A stretch of DNA of 64,000 bases from Misgurnus anguillicaudatus (lineage: Eukaryota > Chordata > Actinopteri > Cypriniformes > Cobitidae): NCBI RefSeq assembly GCF_027580225.2, contig NC_073361.2, positions 33,708,501 to 33,772,500 on the forward strand, in the 5' to 3' direction. Position 1 is the stretch's first letter, and every line of letters begins with the position of its first letter. Position numbers and translations under genes: made by a program. The notes under the pieces are model-generated. The model saw nothing but the letters and a program-made list of their open reading frames with translations, did not search any database and was not told the origin of the DNA. Below are positions 1-11,642 of the stretch, in pieces.

Positions 1-1979
1 TGAAATATTTATGTGTATATTTACAGCTGGTCTATTCGCATTTTGCACATGATTAGTATTACCTGAGGTCATTTTTCCGGACCTTTTTAAAAAAAGGGAA
101 AAGTTGCCGTAATCTTACTGACACGAAGCATTTGGACGGGACTAAAATCACTGAGAAGCTCTGATGTAAAACTAATAGGGCTTAAGATTTTCATCATTTG
201 ATATCACCACAATCTTCTGCTAAAACTCTGCTGTACGTTTTGTAGTTTAAGGCAATGTCTCTGGATTTCTGCTCAATACACATCAGGACAGTCTCAAAAT
301 AAATTCCTTTTAAAATGCTAAAACAGAAATATTCTTTAAAGAAATAACAAACACAATCGCACTGCTTCAAAATCACGTCCCTCTTTGTACAAAAAAAATC
401 AAGGTTAATTTCTGGAACATAAAAGTTGCAAAGCAAGAGAAAAACACAGCGTTCCCACACATCCCCATAGGAAGGTGACTTCCAGAAAAGCATGCAAGTC
501 TTTGTAAAGATTTTTGTTGGAGGAAGGAATTTCTTAGTAAAATTGCCATGTTGGCAAACAAACTTTGAATGTGAGTGGCTTGCAGAAAGCGTTGGACTCT
601 TGATCACTGTCTCAGCTCTGTTGAGAACGCTGACACAGCTCCAGAGTCACGCCAGCCCAGAGTGAAAATAACCCAAAGGAATCATGGGAGCTGTATTTCT
701 CTCTCTGTGTAACTGGGTTAACAACACACGCGTCTGAATGTTAGGATAGCGTACAGACAGGAGCGATTCTTCAGCCCTCCGTATGATTTATCTGGACCGG
801 GCTTGGAGTAATTCTGCAAAATAAATCCAACAAATGAATCTATTATGTATCCGTTCATTTACATTCCCTGGACGCAAAGATCTGACCTAAATATGAATAC
901 ATAAGTAAGCTTATTCACAGAGATGATGAAGTGTTTCAGGTGAACCTGAAGTCTTGTGCTTTCCAAATGCAGCTTGTGTTGAAAGGTTGAGATGTATTTG
1001 TGTGATTGAAGAGCATAACACATCATCATATCTGAACATAGATGATGATGATGATGATAAGATCACACACAGATGAAGATGTTTGTCTGTTTGCTTTGTG
1101 ATCACAGATGACATCTTCACTTTCTAACCAATGGAAAACATTAACAAATGAATCAAGAGCTGTGTTTAATGCATGCATTAAAGGAATGTAATGTAATGTT
1201 ATATAAAAGAAGACAGATATGAATCAGGGCTCTGTGCACAACTGCCCCAGATATTTCAAATGAGCAAATAAATGCCCCTGTTTCAGCATCACTACTGAAG
1301 AACCCCTGAGAAACTTCACCGTGTGACGACTTCTGCACCGTAAGCAAACGCTCTTCACTTCATCTCTTTAGAAAACTGATTTATGAGTTTCTATGACAAG
1401 TCTATCTAGCTGTGTGTTTACATTTACTGTGATGTTAACAGTTCAGAGACACAGTGTCTTTGTGTTCTGATCTTACGGTTACTTCAGCATTAGATGAGGA
1501 TTTGATCGCTGTTATTGTTGAAAATTTATTTTGGTTAACAGCTGAAGATGTCTCTGAATGACCTTTATAAAGGTTCAAATACTGTAGGTTAAATAAATCA
1601 ATTTAAGAGGGTCTGACATTGGTCTAGAGGTCAGTCATTTCTAACCGTTTAACAATCACCTGACCTCTGACCTTTAGTGAATGAGATCACATGACCACAA
1701 TAATCATTGATGTTACCAGAGCACAGATTATGAGCTGACATGTTTATGAAGACACTGAAGGAGCTGCTAACCTGTTAGTTAATGAGGTGTACAGTATGTT
1801 GATTTTGGCTGATACAGCAGCACTTTTACTCAAACTAAATCTAAACCCTCACATCTGCAGCGCGCTTGAAGATCTGCTCATAATTTCTCCTGTGTATTAC
1901 TGCGCTGCAATTACACATGATGCAATTACACAAGACGTTTGTCAGGAACCTCAGTGCAGCTGCGGAGAGACGAGATGGC
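1..1979. other. Non-coding DNA downstream of exog
   Basis: No exon with recognisable protein similarity on either strand. Short ORFs here (for example minus 194-607) have no family features. A short GAT/ATG trinucleotide tract lies at about 1041-1059. Confidence 0.5.
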
Positions 1980-3232
1980 ACAAGATGAAATGAGGCAAGA
2001 CCAAAGATGATGAGACCAGAGACAATATGAGGTGAGTTGAGACCAAATGAGATGAGACTAGACAAGATAAGATGAGACAGGGCGAGGTGAGACTTGACAA
2101 GATGAGACAAGATCATATGAGGTGAGAATGAGAAGAGACGAGATGAAACTAGACAAGACGAGACAAGACCAGATTAAATGAGACTAGACTAGATGAGACA
2201 AGAGATAAGAAAAATATGAGAAAAGATGAGACAAGACTACAGAAAATGAGACGAGACAAGGCAAGACAACATGAGACAACAGAAGATGAGAATGAGAAGA
2301 GACTAGATGAAACTACACAAGACGAGACAAGACCAGATTAGATGAGACTAGACTAGATGAGACAAGAAATAAGAAAAATATGAGAAAAGATGAGACAAGA
2401 CTACAGAAAATGAGACGAGACAAGGCAAGACAACATGAGACAAGAGAAGATGAGAATGAGAAGAGACTAGATGAAACTACACAAGACGAGACAAGACCAG
2501 ATTAGATGAGACTAGACTAGATGAGACAAGAGATAAGAAAAATATGAGAAAAGATGAGACAAGACAAGACTACACAAAATGAGACGAGACAAGGCAAGAC
2601 AACATGAGACAAGATGAGACAAGATGAGACTAGACAAGAGATGACACAAGATAAGACGAGGCAAGACGAGACAAGACCAGGTTAAATGAGACAAGACGAG
2701 ACAAGAGCAGACAAAATGAAACGAGACAAGGCAAGACAACATAAGACGAGAGAAGATGAGAATGAGAAGAGACCAGATGAAACTAGACAAGATTAATTGA
2801 TACAAGACAAGATGAGACTAAAGATGAGACAAGACCAGACCAGACAAGATGAGAAGTGATAAGACGAGACGAGACAAGATGAAATGAGATGAGAGAAGAT
2901 GAGACCAGACAAAATTAGACAAGATGAAATGAGTCGAGACAAGACAAGATGAAACGAGACCAGACAAAATGAGACAAGATGAAATGAGACCAGACAAGAT
3001 GAGACAAGCCCGGACAAGATTAAATGAGACGAGACAAGATGAGACGAGACGAGATGAAATGAGACCAGACAAGATGAGAAGAGACAAGATGAAATGAGAC
3101 GAGACAAGATGAGATGAAAAGAGACAAGATGATACAAGACAAGATGAAATGAGACAAGATGAGAAGAGACAAGATGAGACAAGACAAGACGAAATGAGAA
3201 CAGATGAGACTAGACAAGATAAAACGAGAGAC
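1980..3232. repeat. 5-bp-unit satellite (AGACA/AGATG) with 164-bp higher-order period
   Basis: About 1.25 kb of degenerate pentamers (AGACA, AGATG, AGACG, AGACT) with almost no T on the plus strand outside ATG. A larger block recurs: ATAAGAAAAATATGAG starts at 2205, 2369 and 2533, exactly 164 bp apart, with the following bases also repeated. On the minus strand the array stays open and yields Ser/Leu/His-rich spurious ORFs. Confidence 0.9.
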
Positions 3233-3323
3233 CTCTGATGGCACACATTGATGTGTGAAGACAACAGTCTGATCACTGAAGTCACTGATTTAAGATCAGA
3301 TCCAAAACTAACAACAAAACAAA

Positions 3324-3360
<37 letters not shown>

Positions 3361-3772
3361 CCCTTCATGTAGCATTTATACAGAGACCAGACTCATCAAT
3401 CAAACATCAATCTTGCTTCTAATAAATGGGTTAAAATGAAAACATTGTGCTTACAAAATCTTCTCCTGTGAAATAATTGAGATTTAAGCAAACTGACTGG
3501 TTTAATGCACAGTCGAGTGGACACGATTATCACTCTGTAAACTCTAATAAACGATTGACTGTACAGACAACAAGTGATGAATAAAAGCTTTAATGACAGT
3601 AGCGTTAACACAGACAGGGTAGTGTTTCAAGTTTCAAAGCTTTGGTTTAGTAGAGATATAAAAAGGTCGAAGTAGTAACCCCAGACCAGTAACACTTTCT
3701 GGTAAAACAAATCAGGTAAAAAAAATCCAAAACCTACAGAGAAATACTTTAAATTAAGTAAAGAAAGAAAGC
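3233..3772. other. exog 3' UTR / downstream segment with CA microsatellite
   Basis: Follows the exog stop. Contains a (CA)n run at about 3325-3359 and ATTAAA-type poly(A) signal candidates on the minus strand (plus-strand tttaat at about 3501 and 3590). No coding similarity. Confidence 0.4.
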
Positions 3773-4216
3773 TCAAGGCTTCTCAGATTTCTCTTTCTGC
3801 AGAAGTTCTTGTTTCTTCTCCAGGTACAGATTTTTCAGATAATCATCAGATGTGATACCTTTCTCTCTCAGCTCCTCCATCACTTTCTCCAGTCGTGGAA
3901 GCGTTCGGGCACTCGACACTTTCCGGCCGGTGAGGTAAAGTGTGAAGCGTTTAAAGTCCATCAGCTGACAGGAGTCCACCTCACACAAGTTCTTCAACTC
4001 TTTGGCTTTTTCCATTTTAGGGAAAAACGTCAGGCCGGACATCCGCTCTAAATCAGACAGACTAACCTGAAACTCAGTCAGGTGACGGTCAAAGCCAATG
4101 GGAACGTTAGGAACCACAAACGCCCCGAGAGCCAACAAATCCTCAGACGACTCTATCTGAACGAGAACCACTTTGTAGAGGTGAGTGGGAACAGCGACGT
4201 CGTCTTCTCCGATCAG
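3773..4216 (-). CDS. exog: exog exon 6 (C-terminal region, stop)
   Basis: Begins LIGEDDVAVPTHLYKVVLVQ after TTTCACAG and ends at TGA (3775-3773). Contains ALGAFVVPNVPIGFDRHLTE and the EXOG-specific C-terminal extension ending in a Lys/Glu-rich helix. The frame is also open into the intron up to 4330, but residues before LIGED do not match the family. Confidence 0.95.
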   Translation of the reverse strand: MIGEDDVAVPTHLYKVVLVQIESSEDLLALGAFVVPNVPIGFDRHLTEFQVSLSDLERMSGLTFFPKMEKAKELKNLCEVDSCQLMDFKRFTLYLTGRKVSSARTLPRLEKVMEELREKGITSDDYLKNLYLEKKQELLQKEKSEKP

Positions 4217-7200
4217 CTGTGAAATGTGAATTTCAAATGTCAGCGAGTGTTTCCTGTCAAAAACTCCTGCATCAAGACTCACACACACAAACATATCCGC
4301 TGATACACAATATACAAAATTATTACACATAACAAGACCACTTATAAAATAATATTATAGCATAATGAGATCATCTTTCATTTATTCATGTGACCTTAAA
4401 GAGTTTAATAAAACCATTCTTAAAGGGCAGGTACATTTTGTGTGATTAGAGAAAGAAGTCTGTAATGATCTAAGGTGAAGAAATAATGACAGAAGAGTCT
4501 TTTTTTTGGGGGGGGGGGGGCACGTCCTTTAAGTGTTTTCTGAGCTGTGTTTTCTTGATGTAAGTGTCTCTATTGAGTGTCACAGGAGCTGCTGTGAAAT
4601 AAATGACAAGAGTGATGGGGCGGAGTTACAGAGAGTAAAGCACCAATCAGAGATCGGCTGCAATCAGACACTGCCATTACGGCCCATCTATTCCTGCTGG
4701 AACGAGCCGTTACCCTCTTATCTCGAGTGAGCCAATCAGACAGCAGAAAACAAACCCACCAAACCAAAGAGTTACAGCACCGTTATCACATCCATCAGCA
4801 ACTTAAACCACAGATGACAAAATGACAAAGCAATATTAGATTTGAGCGCAGTAGCTATTTTCTAAATTCCCAAGAGATTCTGCTCGGCATATTCAGATAA
4901 GACACGTTCGCCCGGAGACTCCCACTGTGTGTTTAGATGGAGGTAAAGTAGCTTCTGTCTCAGTTCATTAGTAAGAGTTCAGAGCTGTCTGAGATCATTG
5001 ACATCAAATCAACCTTCAGACGATGAATTATAACCTGATTCAAACTAAATCACTGACTATAACATCTCTAACATTTACAACAGAACTAATATTCTTATAT
5101 TATTTCTATTATATAAAAGCATAAGTGATGTGATTTTTGGAGTACATGTGTGTTTGTGCTGAACTGATTTTTAACTCTGTTCTCTGCTGGTCACTAAATA
5201 GAGAAAGTGCAGGAGCGCCACCTACTGGATTATTATTGAGATGAATCAAATAACATTGTAGGTTGTTTGTGTCCTCCACTATCCGTTTAATCTTGTTGAA
5301 TAAATATTCATTAAGAGGTTAAAAACTCATTTGAAGCTTTTAGGTGCAAGACATTTGATTGAAAGTTCATGAAAAATATTTAAGTAGAGACAAAATAAAA
5401 GAGGCAAAAAGGTCAGAAACGTCACCTGATAAGAGACGGTTTTCTTGCCGTTCTCATCCACCTGTGGCAGGTGTAGAGGTCCAGACACGATCCATACATC
5501 ACCAAACTTCTGTGTGAGATCTCTGCAGAACATCTCCAACCTTACAAAACATCAGTTTAAATCAGATGAATACAAACACACACATAAAGCCTGTAAAGGA
5601 CCGTTCACATCTTAATGATAACTATATGCAGAGAGACGAGATGGCAAAAGATGAAATGAGATGAGACAAGACGAGATCAGAGATGAGATAAGATAAGACC
5701 AGAGATGAGACGAGATAAGATAAACGAGACAAGACGGGAAGAGATGTGACAAGACTAGACAAGATGAGACCGGAGATGAGATGAGACCAGACCAGAGATA
5801 AAACAAGACCAGAGATGAGACGAGACCAGAGATGAGATGAGACCAGACAAGATGAGACAAGACCAGACCAGACATGAGACGAGACTAGAGATAAGATGAG
5901 AACAGATCGGACAAGACGAGAAGAGATGAGACAAGTAATTTACCTTCAATGGCATTAACTAATACTGCATATTTACCTTTACTAAAACGTTTGTAATTGT
6001 TCACATGTCATTAAATGTATAAGCTGTTTTTGTTGCATTTACACAGCAGCTATAACCAGCAGATGTCCTCAACATGCTGTGTTTCGCATAACTAAGAAGT
6101 GTTCGGATTGAAGGGGGGTCCTGGACCTCCTATAAGTATTGCATAAATTAGGGGGTCCCCTGTTTTTTATTCAAATGAAAATACTACATGAATTTTAAAT
6201 TCTTTTACTGCGCTGCCACAAAGAGATAACGTCCATTATTTGTGCAATAAACGAATCAAAAAGATTTCTGTCTGCAATAAAAGTAAGCTCTTAAGTGCGC
6301 CTCACGCTGTTTTCTGGAGGAATTGGCAGATTGTTAGATGTAGGATTAGGTTAGGGGCTTTAAAAACATAATTTTCAAACTATTCACACTAATCTTAGTG
6401 GTAAAAATGGTTAGGGTTTGAGTTAAGGGGGTTTCTTTGATTAAAACATTGATCCAGGATCACATCTTAGTTTGTGAATAGGAAGTATTACGTAGTGAAT
6501 TTCACATCACTGCATCAGCGCTGCATACCTGAGATTATTTTATGTTATGGACCTCACCAATGAGCTTCTTCATCGTGTCATCTGTCATTTTTAAATGCAC
6601 TTCAAGTTCAAATAGATTTGATTGGCTGTCATTGGTTTATCGTTCATCAGTTGGGAAAAAAATCACTCAGAAAGTGATGCCAATGATATCGTTCATTGTA
6701 TCTTTATCATTGTAGTTGTGTTGTCAACTCTGCTTTTCTCTTTATTATAAAACATTTTTTAAACAATATTTTATAGTTATAATGTGAACGGCCCTGAAAT
6801 GTGTACAGTAAACACAAACCTGTTCCAGAAGCCAGCGTTGTTCTCATAGTTCTGTGGGACGATATTGGACAGATAAAACGTTTCGGCCATCGCTTGCTGT
6901 CAAGTGAGGAAATAAAAATATATATAATATATTCACTATTAATAAATTCGATATATACATATGACATTATCAGAGTACACAATGTGCAAAACTTTTGACC
7001 TTTAATATCAAGTGTACTAAATAAAACATTGTCATTTCTAAGATGATCACAAACATTGAGCTTCATTCATCAAACTCAAAGCAGAACTCATTGCTGTGTA
7101 GATCGGTTATACATGCATTCTCATGAGGATTTGAGTAAAAATGATTGAACAAACTCAACGACAGTTTGTCACAGTCTTTTAGTGTAGTGTGTGTTTTGGG

Positions 7201-7985
7201 TTTTACACCAGTGGGATTTAACTGGGATTTAAACACATTATCAGTTGGTTTAATTGATGTTTATATATTTTATAAGTCTTCAGTATAATGACTTTATAGA
7301 TGTGAGTGGACATCACCTCGGAGATTTTGTTGTCACCGGCGGGCGCCATGTGTCCTCGTGACCAGCCGCTGCGCAGATAATCTTCATTCCTCGCCGTGAA
7401 CACTTCCGGGATGTTCGGGTCCGGTTTGAATTTGCAGTGTTTTCTGTCGGCTTTACCTGCCGGGGAACCAGAATCAGAATGACATCACTGTACAGAGATC
7501 AGACACATTTAGAGATCAGACTTAACTAACTAACTCACCCAACAGCCTCTGATCGGACAGGTGTTCTGCTACCCATCTGGGTATGCGGCGGGTCTGATCA
7601 TATGACAGAATGTGATTGATGTAGTATCTGATCTCAGCACCGGTTTGAGGCAGACCGAATCGTTGGATGATCTCGTGTGTTGAGTTCACTGGAGATCAGA
7701 CATGCGCACAAAACATCATTCATTTGCATTTAATAATAACAATACATTTTGTTACCCTATGTTTATTTTATTTCGGCTTTTACCTTCTGTACGCTACAAT
7801 ATTTGTACTCATTTTATTTACTTAATCGTATATTATATGTAGTGTTATTGAGTTTGTATGACTGTGAAGTTACCGCTCTCTGTTTCTTTCTGCTCGTGTT
7901 TATAAAGTTTCAGAGCCGCGATACATGATCCGGTACTAACGACAGAACCGAACACAAATCCGCCGATGAATCTCATTGACATCAT
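3773..7985 (-). CDS. exog: exog: endo/exonuclease G-like mitochondrial nuclease, whole gene (6 exons)
   Basis: Joining 7985-7874, 7688-7539, 7456-7317, 6896-6820, 5540-5426 and 4216-3773 gives one uninterrupted 345-residue frame; all introns are GT-AG and phases agree. The protein has a short N-terminus with a hydrophobic Gly-rich stretch (about residues 5-25; mitochondrial import or membrane anchor), then a DNA/RNA non-specific (beta-beta-alpha metal) nuclease domain with SRGHMAPAG at about 120-128 (His123 the expected general base) and a metal-binding Asn at about 154 in NNAGFWNR. A C-terminal tail characteristic of EXOG (LTEFQVSLSDLERMSGL, then a charged helical end) separates it from ENDOG. 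Human EXOG is 368 aa, so length is normal. The family is a mitochondrial inner-membrane 5'-exo/endonuclease used in mtDNA repair. The start at 7985 is the first in-frame ATG after an upstream stop; a second ATG follows at once. It lies head-to-tail downstream of acvr2b, as I recall for human. Confidence 0.95.
4501..4520. repeat. Homopolymer T-then-G tract in exog intron 5
   Basis: A run of eight T followed by twelve G on the plus strand, a likely indel-prone site. The rest of the intron (4217-5425) shows no further structure. Confidence 0.8.
5426..5540 (-). CDS. exog: exog exon 5
   Basis: Acceptor TGTAAG, donor GTGACG. Encodes LEMFCRDLTQKFGDVWIVSG and PLHLPQVDENGKKTVSYQ, matching human IEMYCRELTERFEDVWVVSG. 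A 1.28-kb intron containing a satellite block separates it from exon 4. Confidence 0.94.
5633..5936. repeat. exog: Second block of the AGACA/AGATG satellite, in exog intron 4
   Basis: About 300 bp of the same pentamer language as the 1980-3232 array (agatgagac, cagacaagatgagac), lying between exons 5 and 4. Same strand polarity: purine-rich on plus. Confidence 0.88.
6820..6896 (-). CDS. exog: exog exon 4 (metal-binding Asn)
   Basis: A 77-bp exon between TTGACAG and GTTTGTG. Encodes QAMAETFYLSNIVPQNYENN followed by AGFWNR. The NN before AGFWNR contains the expected magnesium-ligand Asn. The opposite strand is also open across this exon, but without family similarity. Confidence 0.94.
7317..7456 (-). 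CDS. exog: exog exon 3 with SRGH catalytic motif
   Basis: Acceptor CGGCAG, donor GTGATG, phase 0 out. Encodes KADRKHCKFKPDPNIPEVF, then NEDYLRSGWSRGHMAPAGDN. The SRGH stretch is the EXOG version of the DRGH active-site motif; the histidine is the catalytic general base in this family. Confidence 0.95.
7539..7688 (-). CDS. exog: exog exon 2
   Basis: Begins after a CTCCAG acceptor and ends at a GTGAGT donor (phase 1 in and out). Encodes EIIQRFGLPQTGAEIRYYIN and SYDQTRRIPRWVAEHLSDQ, matching the start of the nuclease fold in EXOG (human has FGFPLTGTEARCYTNHALSYDQ). Confidence 0.93.
7874..7985 (-). CDS. exog: exog exon 1 (start codon, N-terminal hydrophobic segment)
   Basis: ATG at 7985-7983, followed by codons for MMSMRFIGGFVFGSVV and a further hydrophobic run; ends after one base of a codon at a GTAACT donor. 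Aligns with the FLSGFVAGAVVGAAG-like leader of mammalian EXOG. An in-frame TGA lies upstream with no earlier ATG between. Confidence 0.88.
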
Positions 7986-8160
7986 GATCAGAACCTCAGC
8001 AGCACTTTGGATCAATGAGATCAGAAATCACAGCCAGCAGAATCAGAAAAGACACAAAATAAAACACACGCGATGATGATGATGTGAGTGAAGAGCGAAA
8101 AAAAAAAACAAAAAAAAAGATGTGAGTGAAGAGCGCTGAAGAAGACACAAGAGAGACTTT
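7986..8160 (-). promoter_or_regulatory. exog: exog upstream region with poly(A) flanked by direct repeats
   Basis: Immediately upstream of the exog ATG. An A-rich tract (8098-8118, eleven A, one C, nine A) lies between two perfect 17-bp copies of GATGTGAGTGAAGAGCG (8081-8097 and 8119-8135). No clear TATA or CpG island is visible. The 5' UTR must lie here, but its extent is unknown. Confidence 0.4.
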
Positions 8161-8431
8161 AATAACAGCGACACCCAGCGGTCATAACACAGAACTACAC
8201 CTGAACAAATAACACAACTGACTGTAACACAACCAAAACTACAGATAAGTACTCTAAAGTCCTTACAGAATCTGCTAAATTTGAATATTTATTAAAAAAT
8301 AAGAGTTATACAAACTGCTATTTGTTTTAAATTTAGTCCAGTTTTGAGTAACCTACAATATTTTACATAACAGAAGTTATATGTAGTGCACAACAAACAA
8401 TAACTAAATTTACTAAAATAATAAATGTTAT

Positions 8432-8552
8432 TCACGAGTCTCTTGTTTGATCTGATCCATTAAACTGTCCAATGATCTTCAGAAAATCCTTCAGGTCCAG
8501 CACATTCTTTGCTTTTTCAGCATCTTCTGTATATTTGATCCCTGTCCAGTCA
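8432..8552 (-). CDS. Orphan exon-like ORF, possible terminal exon of an unidentified gene
   Basis: Reading on the minus strand from an AG acceptor (CATCATACAG) gives one base plus 39 codons and a TGA at 8434-8432. The peptide begins DWTGIKYTEDAEKAKNVLDL, continues KDFLKIIGQFNGSDQTRDS, and has coding-like composition with an amphipathic helical middle. I do not recognise it. It sits between exog and acvr2b, belongs to neither reading frame, and no partner exon was found. The polypyrimidine tract is weak. It may be the last exon of a small gene, an alternative exon, or a gene remnant. Confidence 0.3.
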
Positions 8553-8660
8553 CTGTATGATGTTAAGATTTATCTTTTCACATAGACAACAATTGTGATA
8601 CTCATACACAACTACTACAATAAATACAATACAAACACACTGATGCTCAAGAAGGAAACA

Positions 8661-9092
8661 CACTGCAAAAAATGATTTTCAAGAAAAAAAAATCGTAGTA
8701 TTTTTGTCTTGTTTTTAGTAAAAATATCTAAAAATACTTAAATTAAGATGCTTTTTCTTGATGAGCAAAACGACCCAAGAAAATAAGTCTAGTTTTTAGA
8801 CCAAAAATATCAAATTTTGTGCATAAAACAAGCAATAACAAAAAAAATGGGTTAAGCAAATTTGTCTTGAATTTTTCATGAATTTAGTGTTTAAGAAAAA
8901 TGTTCAAGATTTTTTGCTTACCCCATTGGCAGATTTTTTTTGCTTGTTTTATGCAACAAAAAATCACTTACATTTGATATTTTTGGTCTAAAAACTACAC
9001 TTATTTTCTTGGGTCGTTTTGCTCAGTTTTACTGAAAACAAGACAAAAATAGTACGAAGAATTTTTTTTCTTGAAAATCATTTTTTGCAGTG
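8661..9092. mobile_element. CACTGCAAAA inverted-repeat element, copy A
   Basis: Starts cactgcaaaaaatgatttt and ends with the inverse, aaaatcattttttgcagtg. Long inverted repeats continue inward (the TTTTTGTCTTGTTTTTAGTA region, the paired AAACAAGCAA and CCCATTGGCAGA stretches). No transposase; a foldback MITE. Confidence 0.85.
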
Positions 9093-9277
9093 CATGATAC
9101 ATTAAGAGCCAGGGGTATGTAAACTTTTAAACAGGATGATCGATGTCAATAATTATTTTGTTTAAAGATTTTTTTTATGTATTTGGTAATGACACTCAGA
9201 CACTATCAATAATTTACACACTTCTGTAAAGACAAAACAATGATTTACACCGATCATCTTATTAAAAATTATACATA

Positions 9278-9633
9278 CACTAGAAAATAAAACACTTTCT
9301 AAAAATAGTATTTTTGTCTTGTTTTTAGTACAAATATCTAAAAAATAAATTAAATCAGGATCTATTTTTCTTGATAAGCAAAATGACCTAAGAAAATAAG
9401 TCTAGTTAAAAAAAATGTAGTGAATTTGTGCTTAAAAACAAGCAAAATAATCTGCCAATGAGGAAAGCAAAATTTATGTATTTATTTATTTATTTTGCTT
9501 GTTTTAAGCAAACATTCACTTAAATTGCATATTTTTGACTAAAAACTAGACTTATTTTCATAAGTCATTTTGGTCACCAAGAAAATGCTTCTTAATTTTT
9601 TAACAAAATACTAAGAAAGTCATTTTTGCAGTG
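9278..9633. mobile_element. CACTGCAAAA element, copy B (left end decayed)
   Basis: Shares tatttttgtcttgtttttag and the internal taagtctagtt and aatctgccaatg stretches with copy A; the right end is gtcatttttgcagtg. The left terminus is degenerate. Confidence 0.75.
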
Positions 9634-9639
9634 TACCCC

Positions 9640-9642
9640 TGG

Positions 9643-9684
<42 letters not shown>

Positions 9685-9710
9685 CGCACGCACGCATGCA
9701 CACATGTTGT
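9640..9710. repeat. CA microsatellite grading into CGCA
   Basis: (CA)n from about 9650, then cgcacacacgcacgcacgc, directly beside copy B. Confidence 0.9.
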
Positions 9711-11255
9711 TAAAATGACAAGAGAGATATAAAGATGACATGATTCAGTGATGCTTTATCAGTATTTATTGTTTACTTTCATATACAAAAAGATAAAATT
9801 GAAATAAACCTCACTAGTATTCTTTTCTCTAACAGTCAGGTTGTGGTTGTTTCACACTGGGCAAATACTACATTCATTCGGGTTTATTCTGGCACCAATG
9901 CAGAGTAGAAACAACCACATCCCAACATCTCCACAAATCTAGACCAAACTCTGGATACTGCCTTCTAGAATAACCACAGTAAAAAAAAAAGAAACCATGT
10001 TTCACTGCAAATTAAAGAACTATGTTACAATGATCATTCAAGAAAGTCCTCAGTTCATTACAGCAATACGAGGGGTTGTGATCTGACCAGGGCATGAGAT
10101 AGATAGATAGATAGATATCAAAACTTTAGCATTCTCTTCAGTCCAAAAACAACCAAAAGAAGGGATTTTACAGCAACAAGCTCCACTCTCTGTATACAGT
10201 ATATCTCGTCTTATACAGATTTTTAGTATATTTATGTTAAAATCAGTAGTACACGTCATATCTGTTCTACAGGTTTAGCTACAATAGTAAAAGATAACCT
10301 ACAACATGTACATTTCACATATTCTGGTAAAGAAACAGCATTTCAAATATCACCTCTTGACAAGACGTCTGAGAAAACCTCTCTCATCTCGTGTGTTGTT
10401 TCTTAAGCACCCTTCATGCAAAAGTGTCTGAATCATTTCTACAGACTCGTACGGGTTAAAGTCAAATCATTTAAGAATTAATAGAGGGGTTACATTATAT
10501 ATATACTGTCGTTGCTCATACGCTATGGTATATTATAATACTTTAATGTAACTCTTAAAATAATTCCTTCACACACTACCGGCGTAATTCAGTTTTCTAA
10601 AACGAAACTTTCTTCTGACCCAAACAAACAAACTAAAATCATTTTTCTGAGTTGTGTCAGGTTATAATCGGTATAGTTGGAGAGCATCTGTTGGGTACTG
10701 AGAAAGCGGAGAGGAAAGAGGTTGTGTAGCTGTCAAGAGGTTCATCATACATGTCACACGATATAAAAAGAGGTTTGTGTTATGATAGTGTACTGACACG
10801 ACTATCCAGCTAAGAAACACTGTTTCACAAGAGTTCTTCTGAGGTATCGGCTTCCTGAAAACCCGGACCAAAGATTGTGTCCAGTTACAGCTGGTCACTT
10901 TAGAGTTTCATATTTTATATAGATATATTTTGATATATATATATTTGATATAGCTTTTTCTGCAAGGTAAGATGAGAGGTGGAAGAGAAGATAATGACTG
11001 CATAACAGCGGTTGCTTCAATAATCTGACAACAGGCACATCAGAATCCCAGCCAGAGGTTTAGAACCTTCCTGATATTAAATATCAAACGTCTTTGCACT
11101 CCTAAACCAGCGGATTAGTCTTTAAGGAAAAGTTCACATTCTGTCATCATTTATTGTATACATTTATTTGTTCTGCTGAAGGTAAATGAAGATATTTTGA
11201 AGAATCTATAGAAGGAAAACATAATACTATGGAAGTAAATGGTGCCCCAGATCTG

Positions 11256-11642
11256 CACTGCAAAAAAAGATGACTTTGTTATTTTTATCTTGTTTTCAGC
11301 ATGGAAATATAATTTTTTAAAAATCAAGAGCAAAATAACCTAAGAAAATAAGTCTAGTTTTTAGACAAAAAATATAAAATTTGAGTGAATTTGTGCTTAA
11401 AACAAGCACAAAATCTGCCAATGGGGTGAGAAAAAGGTTTTCTTAAATTAATGTTAAACAAAAAAGTTTTCAAGATTTTTTTCTTACCCCATTGGCAGAT
11501 TTATTTGCTTGTTTTAAGCAAACATTTAAAAAATAATTGTCTAGAAACCAGATTTTTTTCTTACGTCATTTTTCTCATCTAGAAAATTCATCTTTATTAA
11601 AGAAATTTTAGATAACAAAAATACAAAATAAGAAAGACATTA
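11256..11642. mobile_element. CACTGCAAAA element, copy C
   Basis: Begins cactgcaaaaaaagatgact and carries the paired aagcacaaaatctgccaatg and cattggcagatttatttgc core of the family; the right terminus is eroded. Confidence 0.7.

Noticed and set aside
194..607. 137-aa minus-strand ORF
   Set aside because: No recognisable family and hydrophobic/Cys composition typical of AT-rich non-coding DNA.
1841..3375. Several minus-strand ORFs up to 185 aa rich in Ser, Leu, Val and His
   Set aside because: They are translations of the pentamer satellite, which lacks stops in these frames; no domain and no splice context.
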